Assembly: GCA_009746045.1 (NCBI GenBank)
Contig: RPFO01000114.1
Span: 250,001-314,000, forward strand
Source of the DNA: Mesostigma viride
Lineage: Eukaryota > Streptophyta > Mesostigmatophyceae > Mesostigmatales > Mesostigmataceae
Reading direction: 5' to 3'
Length of the DNA stretch: 64,000 bases
Shown: one piece after another, positions 1 through 11,480 of the stretch
How the letters are laid out: each line of letters starts with the position of its first letter
How positions within the stretch are numbered: position 1 is the first letter of the stretch
The notes under the pieces: generated by a model
What the model was told of the DNA's origin: nothing
Seen by the model: the letters and a program-made list of their open reading frames with translations, nothing else
The model's database searches: none
Translations under genes and position numbers: made by a program

Positions 1-348
1 TTACCTCTGTTGTCTAACGAGCAAAGCCCCGAGCATGATCAACTGGGCCAATCAATGGTTGTACAGCCTCCTGGCTCTTACCTGGCTACTAATGCCTCCT
101 GGCTATTCCCTACATTTTCCCCAGGCTGCTCTCTGCTGGTCCCTCACCATCTTAAGCTATAAATACTCAATAATAAATACTTCGCCTCCTAGTGATACAT
201 GTCTGTTATACCTTTAAGAAGATTTGTTCTGTATTTGGGCCAGGTTACGCTTTCTGTTTTTCCTTCCGTCTGTTGTTTTCTGTTATTCCGAAACGCTGAG
301 CCTTTGTGCCGTTCTGCCACCCTGGCTCCTTCCTCCACGCCCCCCCAG
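1..348 (+). other. Upstream flank/intron of first gene
   Basis: No exon could be recognised here. A pyrimidine-rich stretch ends in an AG at 347-348, which I read as the splice acceptor for the exon that follows. The upstream exon or exons probably lie outside the window or are too short to identify. Confidence 0.45.
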
Positions 349-1043
349 GTTTCCCGCTCCCCCGCATCGGCTACCTCCCCTTTGACGAGCTGTCCACTAT
401 CAGCAGCATCTCGTTCCTGTACCAGCGCACCCTGCGCCAAATGTCAGTCGAGGGATTCAAGTGGTTCGGCACCCACAACATCACCTTCTACTCCCCGCGT
501 GGCGAGCAGCTGACCATCACGAAAGCCAACGACACCGAGGTCACGATGACATACAGCGACGCCGTCGTGTCGGGAGCAACAGCAGCCCAGCCGCCCTCGG
601 TTATTTATAGCGGCACCGAGCCCAGCCTCGTGTACCAGCAGCTGCTATTCACGATGCTCGATGGTCTCCACGCGCAAGGGGTGCCCATAACTCCGACGAC
701 GCGCATGGGGCCGACAGTCGAGATCTCCATGTACGCGATCCAGACCTTGTGCCCGGTCGAGTGCGTGGAACCCGCAAGGGTGCAGCTGATGGACCGGAGC
801 AGGCGCACCCTGGAGGAGCCCTGCGCGACACTGGTCATGATGGCGTTGGAGGGGTTTGGGGTGATCGAGGCGGGTGTCGGGCCCCAGGATTATTACAGCA
901 CGAGAGCGTCCGAGGAGGAGAGGCAGGAGCTGGGGGAGCATTCAATGCTTGGGACGGAGATGTTTGTGCCGGACGTGATGGCCATGTTTGAGCGATACGA
1001 CAAGTGGCTGGACCGGGAAGTCAAGGTCCGCTATGGGTCATGA
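349..1043 (+). CDS. Last exon of unknown-family protein, paralogue 1
   Basis: I do not recognise this family. The exon opens after a C-rich AG acceptor (347-348) with two bases completing a split codon, then reads FPLPRIGYLPFDELSTI and stops at TGA 1041-1043. The encoded part is about 230 residues. It has no clear membrane segment or zinc motif. It is closely related to the exon at 36884-37575: the first ~60 residues are mostly identical, MSVEGFKW, GTHNITFYSPR, EPCAT, VGPQDYY and FERYDK are kept, and the middle differs in sequence and length. Both copies start at the same intron position and phase, so this is a dispersed gene duplication, not a retrocopy. The first in-frame ATG in this exon is internal, so the true start must be in an upstream exon that I could not find. 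Confidence 0.7.
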
Positions 1044-1208
1044 TGTGAGGCCTCGCTATTTCATTCTTGCTATTTAACGAGGCAGGCGGGTTCAGGGAGG
1101 TGAGGGCGAGGCGCGCTAGGGGTCATGAGGTGAGGTGAGGCCACTTTTACTATTTAACGAGCCCTCGGGGAACGGCAGGTGGGGACCTCGGGGAGGTGAG
1201 GGCAAGAC
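1030..1208 (+). repeat. Degenerate tandem copy of the CDS end and 3' flank
   Basis: The segment from 1030, which contains the last codons, the stop and then CTATTTAACGAG and GGGAGGTGAGGGC, is repeated from about 1115. The copy reads CGCTAGGGGTCATGA in place of CGCTATGGGTCATGA and carries both later motifs. Unit lengths are about 85 and 94 bp. The copy lies outside the reading frame. Confidence 0.6.
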
Positions 1209-1454
1209 GATCTACAGCGGATGCAGTGAGATCTATCGCTCGATGCGGATAAGGTGAGATTTGATGCGGTCGATGCTGTTTTGTGGCAGGGTTTGCGGGC
1301 TTCAGCGCTAACGCATGTCAATGAACAGAAGTGTGGGACCGTTTACAAGGCCGCTCGCGGCCGCGATCGATGAATGCACCAGCAATGAATACTTCTATTA
1401 TTTGCGATCTATGCTATTGAAACCTAAGCACTTTTACACATATGTGTACCATTA

Positions 1455-3199
1455 TTAACCCGTGTTTTTTTACAACGCGATACATCGCGTTGTAGGGTTA
1501 GAACGCGATGTATCGCGTTGTAATCTGACACGTGGCAAACCTATTAAACATGCGATTTTTGGTCTGAAACTTTCAAGATAGGTCAGAAACATCTCATAGA
1601 ATTCAAGAAAAAATCCTGGTATTTTTGGTATTTTTTTTGTGACAGCTGCAAACAAATATGTACCACTGAAATCAGGCATTTTCGCGGGACGAAGGTGAAG
1701 ACGACGGCGATGGCGGCAGGTAGATCTCGCCAGTTTTCGCGCGAATTTCAGTGGCTGTTGGGTGGCACGACCATGATGATGCGTTCAAAGGTTGATTATT
1801 AGGTTTCTACGAGTTTGTTGAGGTACTGGGGCAAAGGAAACGTAGTTTTTTCCAGTTTCTCACCCAACTTTCATGCGGAAACCCTGGAAACCGGCATACA
1901 TATTATTACGTGAAGACTCGGGTCTGCTGCGGCACCATGCTTGGTATTTCCATGGTGTTTCGACTTCTTAACACATGTTTATTCATTCCGAACGTCCGGC
2001 CTCTCGGCTAAACCGAGAATTGTGCAGACTTTTATTGGGTAGCGCCGGGCATGATGGTGCCTGCAAATAGCGTAAGGCGTGACCGTGGCTATTGCTACGG
2101 TATGCTGTATTTTCCTGGAAATGGCCTCTGCCACCGGCTCAATAGTGCTTGCAGGCGTAAGTATATCGTGTTTCTACCTAGTTTCTGCCAGTTTTCCACT
2201 TATTTCTACCGACCTCTGCCCAGCCTCTCTAAGACCGCCATCCTACTCGACGTTGCTTGCATGTCAGCCATAGCAGGTTGCAGTTGTGCAGTATTTAGGT
2301 GCTGTATACGTCGTCAAGCCGTGCATATATCGTGGGGATTGGATGTTGATGGTTTATACTGCGTTGATTGTGCAAGAAGACCAGCTAGGTGCCCATAATC
2401 ATGGTGTATAATCATGTGTTGTTAGCATCTTGCCACCATTTGCTAGCATGCATTCCAGCGTCATCTTTGCCTGCATGTAAGCTCATGGATCACTCAACCT
2501 ATCCAAGCCTTGCATTACACGTGCCTCTTTCTTTCAGTATTGCACGCGTTATGGAATGAAAACCCAGCACCTCCGTTCCCACGAGGCATGTGCTCAACAC
2601 GTTGTGAGAGTGGATGATGCTTTGGCTATGGCTGCCTGATTCAGTCATATTAGGTCATCCAGTCATGATGTTTGATGCATGTTTGATGCTGTATAACTTA
2701 TACAACACCTATTTTCAACGTTTTGACCCTCCAAGCTCACTATGGCCCCGTTTATGGGGCTCATGTCGTTGCGTCATGTTGTGAAGGGCTCTCATTTTTC
2801 CCACTGCGTTGTACTGCGTTGTAATTGTGATGCTAATGAAAAATAGCTCCAGTGGCCCAATGGGCCTGAGTTTTGTTTCACAGAGCCTGCATATGTTGCC
2901 CATAGCTCGTGCAAGAAGCCAGATTTTTTTCATGAACCATTTGTGAATAAGCACATGACTTGTGACCTAGGGTCAAGAAATCGCGGTCATGGTCAGACCC
3001 CCCTGTATTCAAACCAGTGTATCTCTCTAATGAATAAGCATTTTGTAGGTCTGAGTAGCTCAAAAAATCCTTTGATTTATGGGCTTTCAGGAAAGTATAT
3101 ACATGACCATGAAAAAAATTTTTCCTTAGGTGCTATACGCGTTCTAAAAAAAGCTTACAACGCTATATATCGCGTTCTAATTAAAAAAACACGGGTTAA
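1455..3199. mobile_element. piggyBac-like non-autonomous DNA transposon
   Basis: A 1737-bp element (1459-3195) is flanked on both sides by TTAA (1455-1458 and 3196-3199). Its 14-bp terminal inverted repeats are perfect: CCCGTGTTTTTTTA at 1459-1472 and its complement at 3182-3195. A TTAA target and termini beginning CCC are the hallmarks of the piggyBac superfamily. Just inside the left end lie two palindromes built on ACAACGCGAT (1472-1525). A degenerate version sits inside the right end (about 3150-3180). No transposase-like reading frame is visible, so it probably moved in trans. Confidence 0.65.
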
Positions 3200-3274
3200 A
3201 GCAAGACTGTGTCGCAGACATGGTGCACACATCCGCGAGTATTGGGACACCATGCATGATTCGGTTACTGTGCT

Positions 3275-3556
3275 GACAAAGACAAAAGACGACACAGTCT
3301 TGCTTGTTAATTAATACAAAAGACGACACAGCCTCGCTTCTTAATTAAGACAAAGGTCTACGACGTGCAGTCTGGTTTCTTAATGTTCAAATACAAAAGT
3401 CGCCACAGTCTCTCTTCTGAATTAATACAAAAGGCGACACAGTCTCGCTTCTGACAAAAGACGAGACACTCTTGCTTCTGAATTGATGTTGGTAAGCTGC
3501 GTAGGTTTCAATAGCGAGATTAAGAAGCGAGACTGTGTCGCCTTTTGTCTTTGCCA
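3275..3556. repeat. Degenerate ~35-80 bp minisatellite
   Basis: About five copies of a unit containing ACAAAAGACGACACAGTC, TTGCTTCT and often TTAATTAA run from 3275 to about 3490. An inverted copy (GAGACTGTGTCGCCTTTTGT) lies at about 3533-3552. No coding potential is visible. Confidence 0.6.
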
Positions 3557-4869
3557 TGCGTGCACCATGTAGGTTGATTCTACCAAGGCTGATGGTAGAC
3601 ACCGCTTCGGATGGCCCAGTTTCCACGCCCCGTCGCTGTGGGATGGCTGGCAAGGCAACCGGTGAAAAAAAAAAAACAATTTTTTTAAGTCTCCCTCCCA
3701 GTGTCCATCCGCATGGCCATTACACGTGGACCCCTGCAGGCCCTTATGTACAGGGGACCCCCGTCCCCCGTCCCCCGTCCCCCGTCCCCCCCTAGCTAGT
3801 CCCCATACTGCTCACATCCACGTATCATGCTGAGTCCCGCCCCCCCCCCCGAGCACTTTGAAGAATTGTCCATGACTGAGCGTGGATGCTAACTGGCTAT
3901 CGATATACTGCTTGTTAACTTATCATGCAGAGTTCCCCCTCCTCTGCTCCGGCTTTACCTTTTTTTCGACGGTCAAACTGTTGACCACCAAGTCCATCTA
4001 GTCCTTTCATGTCAACCGCCGCACTTGATGCGGCAGATGTCGGCAATGTAGAGCATCTCCATTCTCTTCAAACGCTCAAATGCGCCAGGTGGCGAGGCTT
4101 CAAAGGATCTGCCTGTTGGCGGGGTGTGTATAAGCCTTGCTACATGCTCGGCAGGTTATCGCGCCCATGGAGAGCCCAACGGGGGGTGCAAGTGCTTCAG
4201 CACCCACCTCGGGAGACTCGTGAAGGCCCGTGACGGAATGGTTGGTGGGCCACCTGGTAGCCTGCCATAATGGCGTTAGTGGTTGATGGTTTGGCATCCA
4301 GCACCGTGCCATAGGGTACGGGGGTTGCTTATCCTGGCACGCGCCACGATGCCCCGTGGGAGTGTTGGTTTGGGCAACCTTAGGGATGATCAGCCCGGCA
4401 CCCAGTACCGTGGATGCAAGCACAAAGTTCACGGCATGGTTACCCGCCTGACCAGGACCCCGTCATGGGGACGACTTGATCAGCCCTCCTGACAAGCATT
4501 CGTCCACTTGCAGAGGCCGCACAGAGGCATTGTCTCCCGCATGGAAGCAGGACACCATCACATGCGGGTTTGTTGATAAGCACATGCGAGTTGCTTACCA
4601 CACAAAGGTCTTCGGCTCGCCCACGGCCGCCGCGGTCGCGTGGGCCATTACATACGTACCCCGCTCAGCTCGCATGATAAAAGCATCTGACCGTCATGAC
4701 GAGGCCGGCAGCGGGACCGCATTTAATTAATTAATATTGTCTAGCGGGGTCGCGGGCACCATAGCTAGATATAGAGTAGGCTTGTTTTGTAGATAGATTC
4801 GACCGGTAGGATATTGCGTGTACCCGGCCATCCATCCATCCAATGATCCATCAGTGGTTCTCACCTTCA
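3557..4869. other. Non-coding stretch with short simple repeats
   Basis: No supported gene. A short (GTCCCCC)n run lies at about 3766-3793. A small CATC cluster at 4829-4843, preceded by GACCGGTAGGATATT, resembles the 3' UTR of the LINE family described at 41.6 kb. Confidence 0.4.
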
Positions 4870-5054
4870 GCGACATCATGTGCAGCCCGAGTTCGGTTCC
4901 TCGCCGCAAGAAGCTGGTGAACACCTCCTGGTCGCTTGACGACAACCTGACACCAGCCCACCAGCAGCAACGCCGCGATCAGTGGCCCGACTACATCCGC
5001 CACAATACCAACCCCGAGAAGCCCCAAGTGTACTGGCGGGGCGGGGACCTTTAA
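4870..5054 (+). pseudogene. LINE ORF1-like C-terminal module, copy 1
   Basis: This stretch encodes an RRKKL-type start, SLDDNLTPAHQQQRRDQWPDY and then VYWRGGDL before a stop. The same module, LDDDLTPAQQQRR..WP.Y...VYW.G, recurs at 21.5, 23.7, 25.3, 62.5 and 62.8 kb. Modules like this are typical of the C-terminal part of ORF1 proteins of L1-type elements in algae and protists. That family assignment is inference from pattern memory. The copy is 5'-truncated. A class I 3' hairpin and tail lie 1.1 kb downstream on the same strand. Confidence 0.5.
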
Positions 5055-6105
5055 ATATCAAAGAGACAACCAGCGCAGGCCAGAAATCGGGAGAATCCGG
5101 ACCATGGTAGCTCGAGCCTGCCGTTATCTTTTCCGCGTTTTCGAGTCGTTCAGGATGATGAAGATGAATGGTGATGGAAATGTGTATCCTTGTGCATTGA
5201 AATTATGGCTGGCTTACGTGTGGAGCGACTAGATGACCTAGACGGTGGGGCCGGAAACAGCATGCTTGATCAGGGCGTGTGTTTCGAGCCTAACTGGCCG
5301 GGAGTGTCTAGTGGTGAGCACCATTGCTGCGATCGCTCTCCCACCATTTACGAGGAAATACCCGCAAATGGAAAACCACTGAAAAGGTCTAGCTAGTCAG
5401 TCATCACGTTAGCCATGCCATGATTCCAAACGTCCAAGAACTGCACACGGTGCAAAGGCAAAAAGCCGGAGGACAGCACTTTCAAATGTGCGGCGGGAAC
5501 CAAAAGCCCGCGGATGCCAGAAAACATCGTGTTGCGGCAGCGACGCGACGATGTGGACAACGAATCCAGTGCCAAGCTCGGAACGGCCGCAAAGGAGATC
5601 TGGCATCACAGGGTTCAGATGTGCGGAGATACTATGCGATCCAGCCGGTCCACGACCTGTTTGTAGAGCTTGTGTAAATATGTCAACAAGAAACTGTGGA
5701 AGCCTCAAGCCCCCCCGGGCTCCCCCAGGATAGAGCACTCAAGCTCTAGTTGTCTACATCAAATCAGAAAATCAGAACATGCCTGGCAGAGGCAATCGAT
5801 TACGGGATCATGCAGCTTAGGCAGCACTTGAAATGATATTAGCGCACAGCGTTATAGTAAGTACCTTCAATTAGTTCTGGCAGGCCTTGTGGCCAACAGC
5901 TTGCGCCTTAGCGGACGTCTTGAGCCCACCTCAATCACCTTTGTACTAGCATAAGCTATGCGTCAGCCTACCTATGGTATTGCATTGGTTGTATTGCACT
6001 GGGCACAGTGTTGCGCGCCCCGGTACCATGCTGTGGAGAGAGCGCGCTGTGGCCTGCCCACTTCAGTGCGGCAGTGAGAGAAGCTATAGGCCGGGCGCCC
6101 TCCCT
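5055..6105. other. Non-coding, possible 3' UTR of ORF1-type element
   Basis: No gene is seen. Just after the ORF1-like stop is a TATCAAAGAGACAACCAGC motif that recurs in slightly altered form at about 30088 and 37898. This suggests it belongs to a dispersed repeat. Confidence 0.35.
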
Positions 6106-6200
6106 CATTCTCGTTGTGTATATAGGGTTGAAGGCTCCTTTACTCTGTATTGGCACCCACGTGACGCAGTCACGTGCTTATTCATTAATTAATTAATTAA
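6106..6200 (+). repeat. Family B element 3' end: class I hairpin plus TTAA tail
   Basis: The perfect hairpin CACGTGACGCAGTCACGTG is followed by CTTATTCATTAATTAATTAA. The sequence before it (GTATATAGGGTTGAAGGCTCCTTTA) differs from the LINE at 20.8 kb but matches a second copy at about 48935-49005. Family B therefore shares only its 3' terminus with the endonuclease/RT LINE. Confidence 0.6.
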
Positions 6201-6700
6201 TCCATCCATTAAATTAAATTTAAATTAAATTAGAACACATGCCTCCGTTGGGAGATCATTAATTAATTAATTAACTAGGATCGAACATAACTCTGTTGGG
6301 AGTATATGTAGCACATAGCCCAGAGAAGGGGCATATGGCCTATCATACATTCTAAGCTAGCTACTTCCTGCAAGGGTGGGAATGTAAAGGACCCTTGCCC
6401 TAGGTGCACCAGGGCACTTGCATCCCCATGATCTTCAAGCTATGCCCAGCGAAGGGGGAGCCTGTCATGGGGGGGAAGATCAGCATAGCTATACGAAAAA
6501 GCTAGGGCATGGCGTCTCAACAGAGAGTTACTCCCTGCATGGGCACAACATGACTAAATAAAGCTAGGCATCATCTGGAGGGTGGCTCATCATAGGCACA
6601 CATGTACATGATTAAATAAAGCGCGTGGCTTAGCTGGGATAGTGCCTCTAGGAGGCGTACGTACATGTACATGGCCACGGTCTATCTATTCTACACTACT
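6201..6700 (-). mobile_element. Family E element 3' region (class III end)
   Basis: On the minus strand this ends with CTCCCAACAGAG followed by a (TTAA)n-like tail. Homologous copies lie at 61.3, 61.7 and 63.6 kb. They share ACTCCCTGCATGGGCACA, AAAGCTAGGCATCATCT and CACACATGTACATGATT (plus-strand sense). The ORF1-like end at 6705-6835 lies directly upstream on the same strand, so this looks like the 3' UTR of an ORF1-only element. Confidence 0.6.
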
Positions 6701-6704
6701 ACTG

Positions 6705-6835
6705 ATGTATTCCCCTAAGCTGGGGCGTCTGGAGTCGCTGGGGCCGCGGGGGTCGCATGCCAGGGCTTGTGGCTGACGTAGATGGCCGCCCCCTTCCAGT
6801 ACACCGGCTGCCCCGCCTTGGTCTGCCACAACACC
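6705..6835 (-). pseudogene. LINE ORF1-like C-terminal end
   Basis: The minus strand reads a VYWKG-like start and a Pro/Ala/Ser-rich end. It is homologous to 62795-62900 (shared nucleotides AAGCTGGGGCGTCTGGAG and GCCAGGGCTTGTGG). It lies directly upstream of a family E 3' UTR. Confidence 0.5.
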
Positions 6836-6839
6836 TTGA

Positions 6840-7690
6840 AATGGCCTTCTTTTTACATAAATTATGGCCCATGGCAAGTTTATTGTCAGATTGACCTAGG
6901 ATTGGATCCCACCACTAGCCGGGATGTGTCTGGCTAGTGGTGGAGTAGTTGAGTCAAAATGTTAAGTTTACATGGTACTCCCTGCTTAAGTTAACTCCAG
7001 ATCCAAGGCCAAAACTGGCCACCTAAACCACTTGCACTTGCATAGAAACAATAGTTGACATCAGATTATGCTGTAACTTTGCAGTGCATGGTGATGAATA
7101 ATAGTAATTGTTTTGACCTTGTACAAAGTTCTACGCCATTTGGAGCCCTAGTTGGTGACAAATGCTAGCAAACTTTTGCTAGCATTTGTCATTAATGGCC
7201 ATTTTAAATCAATATTTAACCCAAATAATGTCAGAATGCCACCAAAATTTATTGCCATCATGCCAGCACCTGACGAATGGTCTCAACAAGTCATGAGCAA
7301 AAATTCAGATCATGCAGAGCCCAAAATGGTGACATTTGCCAGCGATTGTCACCATTTTTTGCTTTTTTACTCATAATTTTAACAACATTAACCACCAAAA
7401 CACTCTCCAAGCTGGGGCACATCATTTAAATCTTTGCAGGCAACTCAAGAATGACTAGTACAAACAGTGTGCAAAAACTTGGTGCATGTGAATGCCTGAG
7501 TGGTGACCATTGCTAGCAGAATCCATCATGTAAGGTAGGCATTATTGCCAGTATGCCACAAACTTTGGCTGTGATGTGCAGTGCATGTCCATATGTATAC
7601 CCCATGACACCATGCCTCTAAACTACTTGGCACATTGCAAAATGGGAAGGAAAGGTGAACAATACATGCCACATCACTAACACAGCCATT
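6840..7690. other. Non-coding stretch with palindrome
   Basis: No gene is recognised. The region contains a perfect palindrome at 7157-7190 (listed separately) and related GGTGACA/TGTCACC pairs at about 7327-7353 and 7501-7520. Confidence 0.5.
7157..7190. repeat. Perfect 16-bp inverted repeat, 2-nt spacer
   Basis: The arms GACAAATGCTAGCAAA (7157-7172) and its exact complement (7175-7190) are separated by CT. They could form a cruciform or hairpin. The motif partly recurs nearby as GGTGACCATTGCTAGCAG. Confidence 0.85.
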
Positions 7691-7859
7691 TGAATGCTAC
7701 CAACACGCACCATGCATGATATACACTACGTGTAATACATGTCGAGAATATGCCGAGCGAGCATATCAAGGTGCAGTGACCCCAACGCTGGCACATGTCA
7801 CCAGGCATCCACGTATGCTCACATGATATGGCATTGGCATATCCCATGTCTCCATCTCT

Positions 7860-8307
7860 TGCACTTTGTGCGCACCAAGCCACCCATGCAGTTGCCCACC
7901 CATGCAGCCACCTGGCCACCCACCCACACAACTGCTCACACACTCGCGCGCCCGTGCACCCAGACAGCCACCTGTCCTCCCACCCAGTGAGCCACCCACC
8001 AAGCCAGCCGCGCACGTGCTTACCCAACTTATATAACCATGCGTGCACCTCATGGGCACCCAACCACCTACCAACCCACTTGGACATCCACCCACCCACC
8101 AAGGCACCTGCGCAACCCACACACCAACTAGGTAATAAGGAGGCAATTTCCCCCATCCAATGAGCCAACCACCCAAACACCCAACCACCTAAACACCCAG
8201 CCAGCTGGCCCCATATGCACCCGTCCGGCCACCCACAGTTGACCCACCCACGCACCTACCCACTCAACCACTCACTGCCCCCACACCCTTATACCCAGTG
8301 ACCCACC
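7860..8307. repeat. CCACC-rich degenerate satellite, left part
   Basis: Dense CCACCCA/CCAGCCA words on the plus strand give long but low-complexity reading frames (Trp/Gly-rich on the minus strand). The block continues at 15960-16760, so the LTR retrotransposon split a single array. Confidence 0.75.
8303..8307. repeat. Target-site duplication of LTR element (left)
   Basis: CCACC lies directly before the left LTR and again directly after the right LTR (15960-15964). The surrounding array is CCACC-rich, so chance agreement is possible, but this boundary also gives perfect inverted LTR termini. Confidence 0.6.
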
Positions 8308-8780
8308 AGTTAGAATGCGGTGGGATATATTGCTTGAGAACACTGTAAGCTGTGAGCAATGAATTGCTTGCTTCATTAGAAAATAGGTTTACCCTTTATC
8401 AACGTTCCTCTCACCGGCTGCGCCGCCAGTGACCGTTGGGTGCAGACCGTTGGCCCGAGGCCGCACGATGACAGGTAGCTGCCTAGTCACTGCATCGTGC
8501 GATCACAAATCAATGCACGCTGCAGTACGGTCCCTATCTAGGATACTCTAGTACCGTCCAATGACAGGACACTACGTATACTGGGTACTGACATCTGTCA
8601 CGTACCTCAGTACCCAAAGTACCTATCTAGGGAAACGTATGCGACTCGACTAGCATCCCTATCTGCATAGCCCACGTGGTATTTATATTCACATACCAAC
8701 GTGGGTTTACAAGGCTTATTCATACGTTGTATTCACAATGCCTTTGAGACTTAGTCTACAGCAAAGCATGGAGACTAACT
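8308..8780 (-). repeat. 3' LTR of Copia-like retrotransposon
   Basis: 473 bp, identical to 15488-15959 except for one substitution and one 1-bp indel, both near the plus-strand start. The termini are AGTTAG...CTAACT, a perfect 6-bp inverted repeat rather than the usual TG...CA. A hairpin (CGCACGATG 8462-8470 with CATCGTGCG 8493-8501) and a TATA-like TATAAATA on the minus strand (8680-8687) lie inside. Confidence 0.9.
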
Positions 8781-9154
8781 CCAGTATTGTTTTATTATTT
8801 ATTTCTTAATGCAGGTCTGCACCCCCAACATTATTGTTATTGTTTTTAAGTTGATTAGGGGTACAAAAGAGACATGGCTGGTTGAGCCAGGTTGGTTACA
8901 GCTGGCTGTTCTGGCCAGGTGTTATATTGCACATTAAATAAGGTGTACACAGCTGGCTGGTTTGGCCAGGTACTGAAGCACACATTAAGTAAATGGATAC
9001 AAAGCTTGTGTCCTCAAGCTGCAAATGGATACAAATCTGACCTAGCCAGCACTCACACCCCACAACGAATGTGTTGAATTTTATGGCGCCCAGCAGCTAT
9101 CGCTGTGGTAAGGGGGTGTGGTGGTTGTGTACTGTGCTATGGCCAGTCATTTAT
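8781..9154 (-). other. 3' untranslated internal region of LTR element
   Basis: This lies between the RNase H stop and the 3' LTR. It is AT-rich next to the LTR and has no coding signal. A tandem-like pair (GGCTGGTT.GGCCAGGT) occurs around 8906-8970. Confidence 0.6.
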
Positions 9155-11480
9155 TCAAACACTGACTCTGATATCATAGGGGTTCATGTTCTGAAAGAGG
9201 AGCTGGTACTGTTGGCCAGCAGCATCCCGCAGCTTCGTTAGAGCGTCTGCTGGGTTGTCCTCATCATCCACATGAGTCCAGCTGGAAAAGTAGGTGGCCT
9301 CCTGTTTGAGGATCACCCAATCCAGGTCAGTGTGGACAGCAGCAGAAACAGATTTCTTGGTTAGAAAACTGATCACAGATTGGCTGTCAGTATAGAGATG
9401 TGAGATGACATTGCATGTGCTGCCTGCCTGGGTTTGTAGCCAGGTGAGCATGTGCTGCAGGGAACGAGCATGCAATGCAGCAGACACCACAGCACGACAT
9501 TCAGCTGAGTTGCTGCTGCCAGGTTTTCTGCGGTGTAGCCTGCTGTACCAGGAAGTGAGGGACATGTAATCTGACCTGTTGGTGAGAAAAAACAGCCCTG
9601 ATTCCCGTGCCCCCATCTGATTGATTGTTCTGCTCTCCATGGAGCTGTCCATGACACATTGGATGTGGATGTCTTCCATCAGATTCAGGCCATGGAGGAT
9701 GAGGGGGGGACAGTCATTGACCAACTTCCTGATGTGACTGCATTTGATCTTGACTAGAACATCATGGGTGACCCTGCTGATGACAGCTAAGGGAGCCCCA
9801 CAGATGGCTGACCACCACCCCAGTTTGCCCTGAACAGTGGCACACATATGTAAGGGGAGGTAGTTGTCCTGCAGCAGATCTAGACAATCTTGGATATATT
9901 CTGCAGGAGGGGAGAGAGAGCAGACCCACTGATCTGGCTGCCTATGCAGCTGCAACATGATGCCACAGAACTGGATGGGGGTTGTGCTCAATTCCACCTG
10001 TTTGCCAATCTCATATGATTCCTGGACCTGCTGAATAAAGGTTTCCACCTCAGCTCTAGGCCCACAAATGAGTTGGTCATCTCCATGCCACACAAAGAAC
10101 AGCAGTCCAGAGGGGGTGGGTACAACAAAAAAGCATGGGTCCAGGTCATCATACGTGGCCTTGAGCTTTTTGAATACTTCCTCTGCTGAGTCTCTGAAAA
10201 TTTTTGGGGCACTGACAAGCCCTTCCACCCCAATGTTGATGATAAGGTGGGGCTCATCAATATAAGGTTTCCACACAGCTGGGGTGTCTACCACGTACAC
10301 CTTCCCTTTCCACACAGATTCAGCCTTTTCTGGGTCCCCCCTGAGGAAGGCCCTTTTAATATCAGTGGCTTTGCAGACATAGTCTTGGCCTGCATTGAGG
10401 TTGTGGAGGAAGAGGGAGAGCATGATCCTGAGTGAGGTTTGTTGCAGCCCAGGTGTGTATGTTTCCCCTTTTGGCAGTGTGGAGGTCCCCTTTAATTCTG
10501 TGACACATGGTCTGGCATGGAAGATTGGGGAGCCCACTTTTTGTGGTTTTTGTTTGAGAACAAATTTTAATCTGAGCTTTTTGGCTCCCTCTGGCACGTC
10601 CCATGAAGGGGTGACAGGCGGTTTGTATTGAGGGTTTTTGGGGTTGGGCAGGACCCATTCCTGCCTGGCTTGGTGGACAATGGCCATCAGCCACTTGGTA
10701 AACCCTTTTTGTGTTTTGCATTCTTGTATGACGTGGGAGATTTGGTGGGGTGAGTGCATGGCTATGTCCCACTTACCCAGCCCAAAGGCTGAGGGATGGA
10801 GGAACTGGCTGTGCACTAACTTGTCCAGATCAGGGATCTCCCCTGGTGCATACTGAGTGTTGACTGCCTTGATGACAGCATCCATACCAGGGACAATACT
10901 GGAGAGAGGGATTTTAAAGTGGTCCAGAGGAACTGCACCCACCCCTGTGACACTGAGCTCATTAGCTGAGATAAGCACCCCAGGATAGGATACAAAAGGT
11001 TCCCCCAACAAGGTGTTACCAGAGTACCCCTCCACCACCTGGAAGGGTGTCTGAATACCAAGTATAGGGAGCATCACTTGTCCCACTACATCCAGTGAGC
11101 TTTGGCCTGAGAAATCCTGCACCCGTGCCCAAAATGAAGGTGCAATCTCAAGACCAGGGATGGCTTGTGCACTGATCACACTGACCTGTGCCTGAGTGTC
11201 TATTGCCAGGGTCCAGGGGTCCTGACTAGTGCACACAGCTGAGACTTTTGCCAACCCTGCGGCCACAGCAGCTTGTTGCTTATGTGACCTGTGTAATGCT
11301 TGCAAGGCGACTGCCAATCTTGACCTCAGAGCGGGAGGGTTGGCAGACAATTTGGTGCCTTGGGGCTGAGCTAATGCTTCCAACCCAGCTACCTCGTGCC
11401 TGGTTAAGCAATCCCCAGGTTGTGAAGTGGGCCTGGCTTCACTGAGGGTGGAAGGTTCACAGAGGGTGCTGTGGTGCTGT
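9155..11480 (-). CDS. Retrotransposon protease-like/RT/RNase H polyprotein (frame 4)
   Basis: This ~750-residue frame opens at about 11480 and overlaps the end of the integrase frame by ~75 nt in the -1 frame. There is no ATG at its head (the first usable codon near 11383 is TTG), so it is probably made as a fusion. The N-terminal part reads AIDTQAQVSVIS and later NTLLGEPF. This looks like a retropepsin fold in which the DTG active-site triplet is DTQ, so activity is doubtful. The RT follows with DIKRAFLRGD and FFVWHGDDQLI (the YxDD-type catalytic pair, here HGDD). RNase H has VMDSS, an Glu in AECRAV, LYTDSQSVI and a C-terminal HVDDEDNPADALTK. RT and RNase H look complete. The stop is at 9155-9157. 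Confidence 0.85.

Noticed and set aside
7677-8255. 192-residue Trp/Gly/Cys-rich minus-strand frame
   Set aside because: It lies over the CCACC-rich satellite, has no domain, and the same text continues beyond the LTR insertion.
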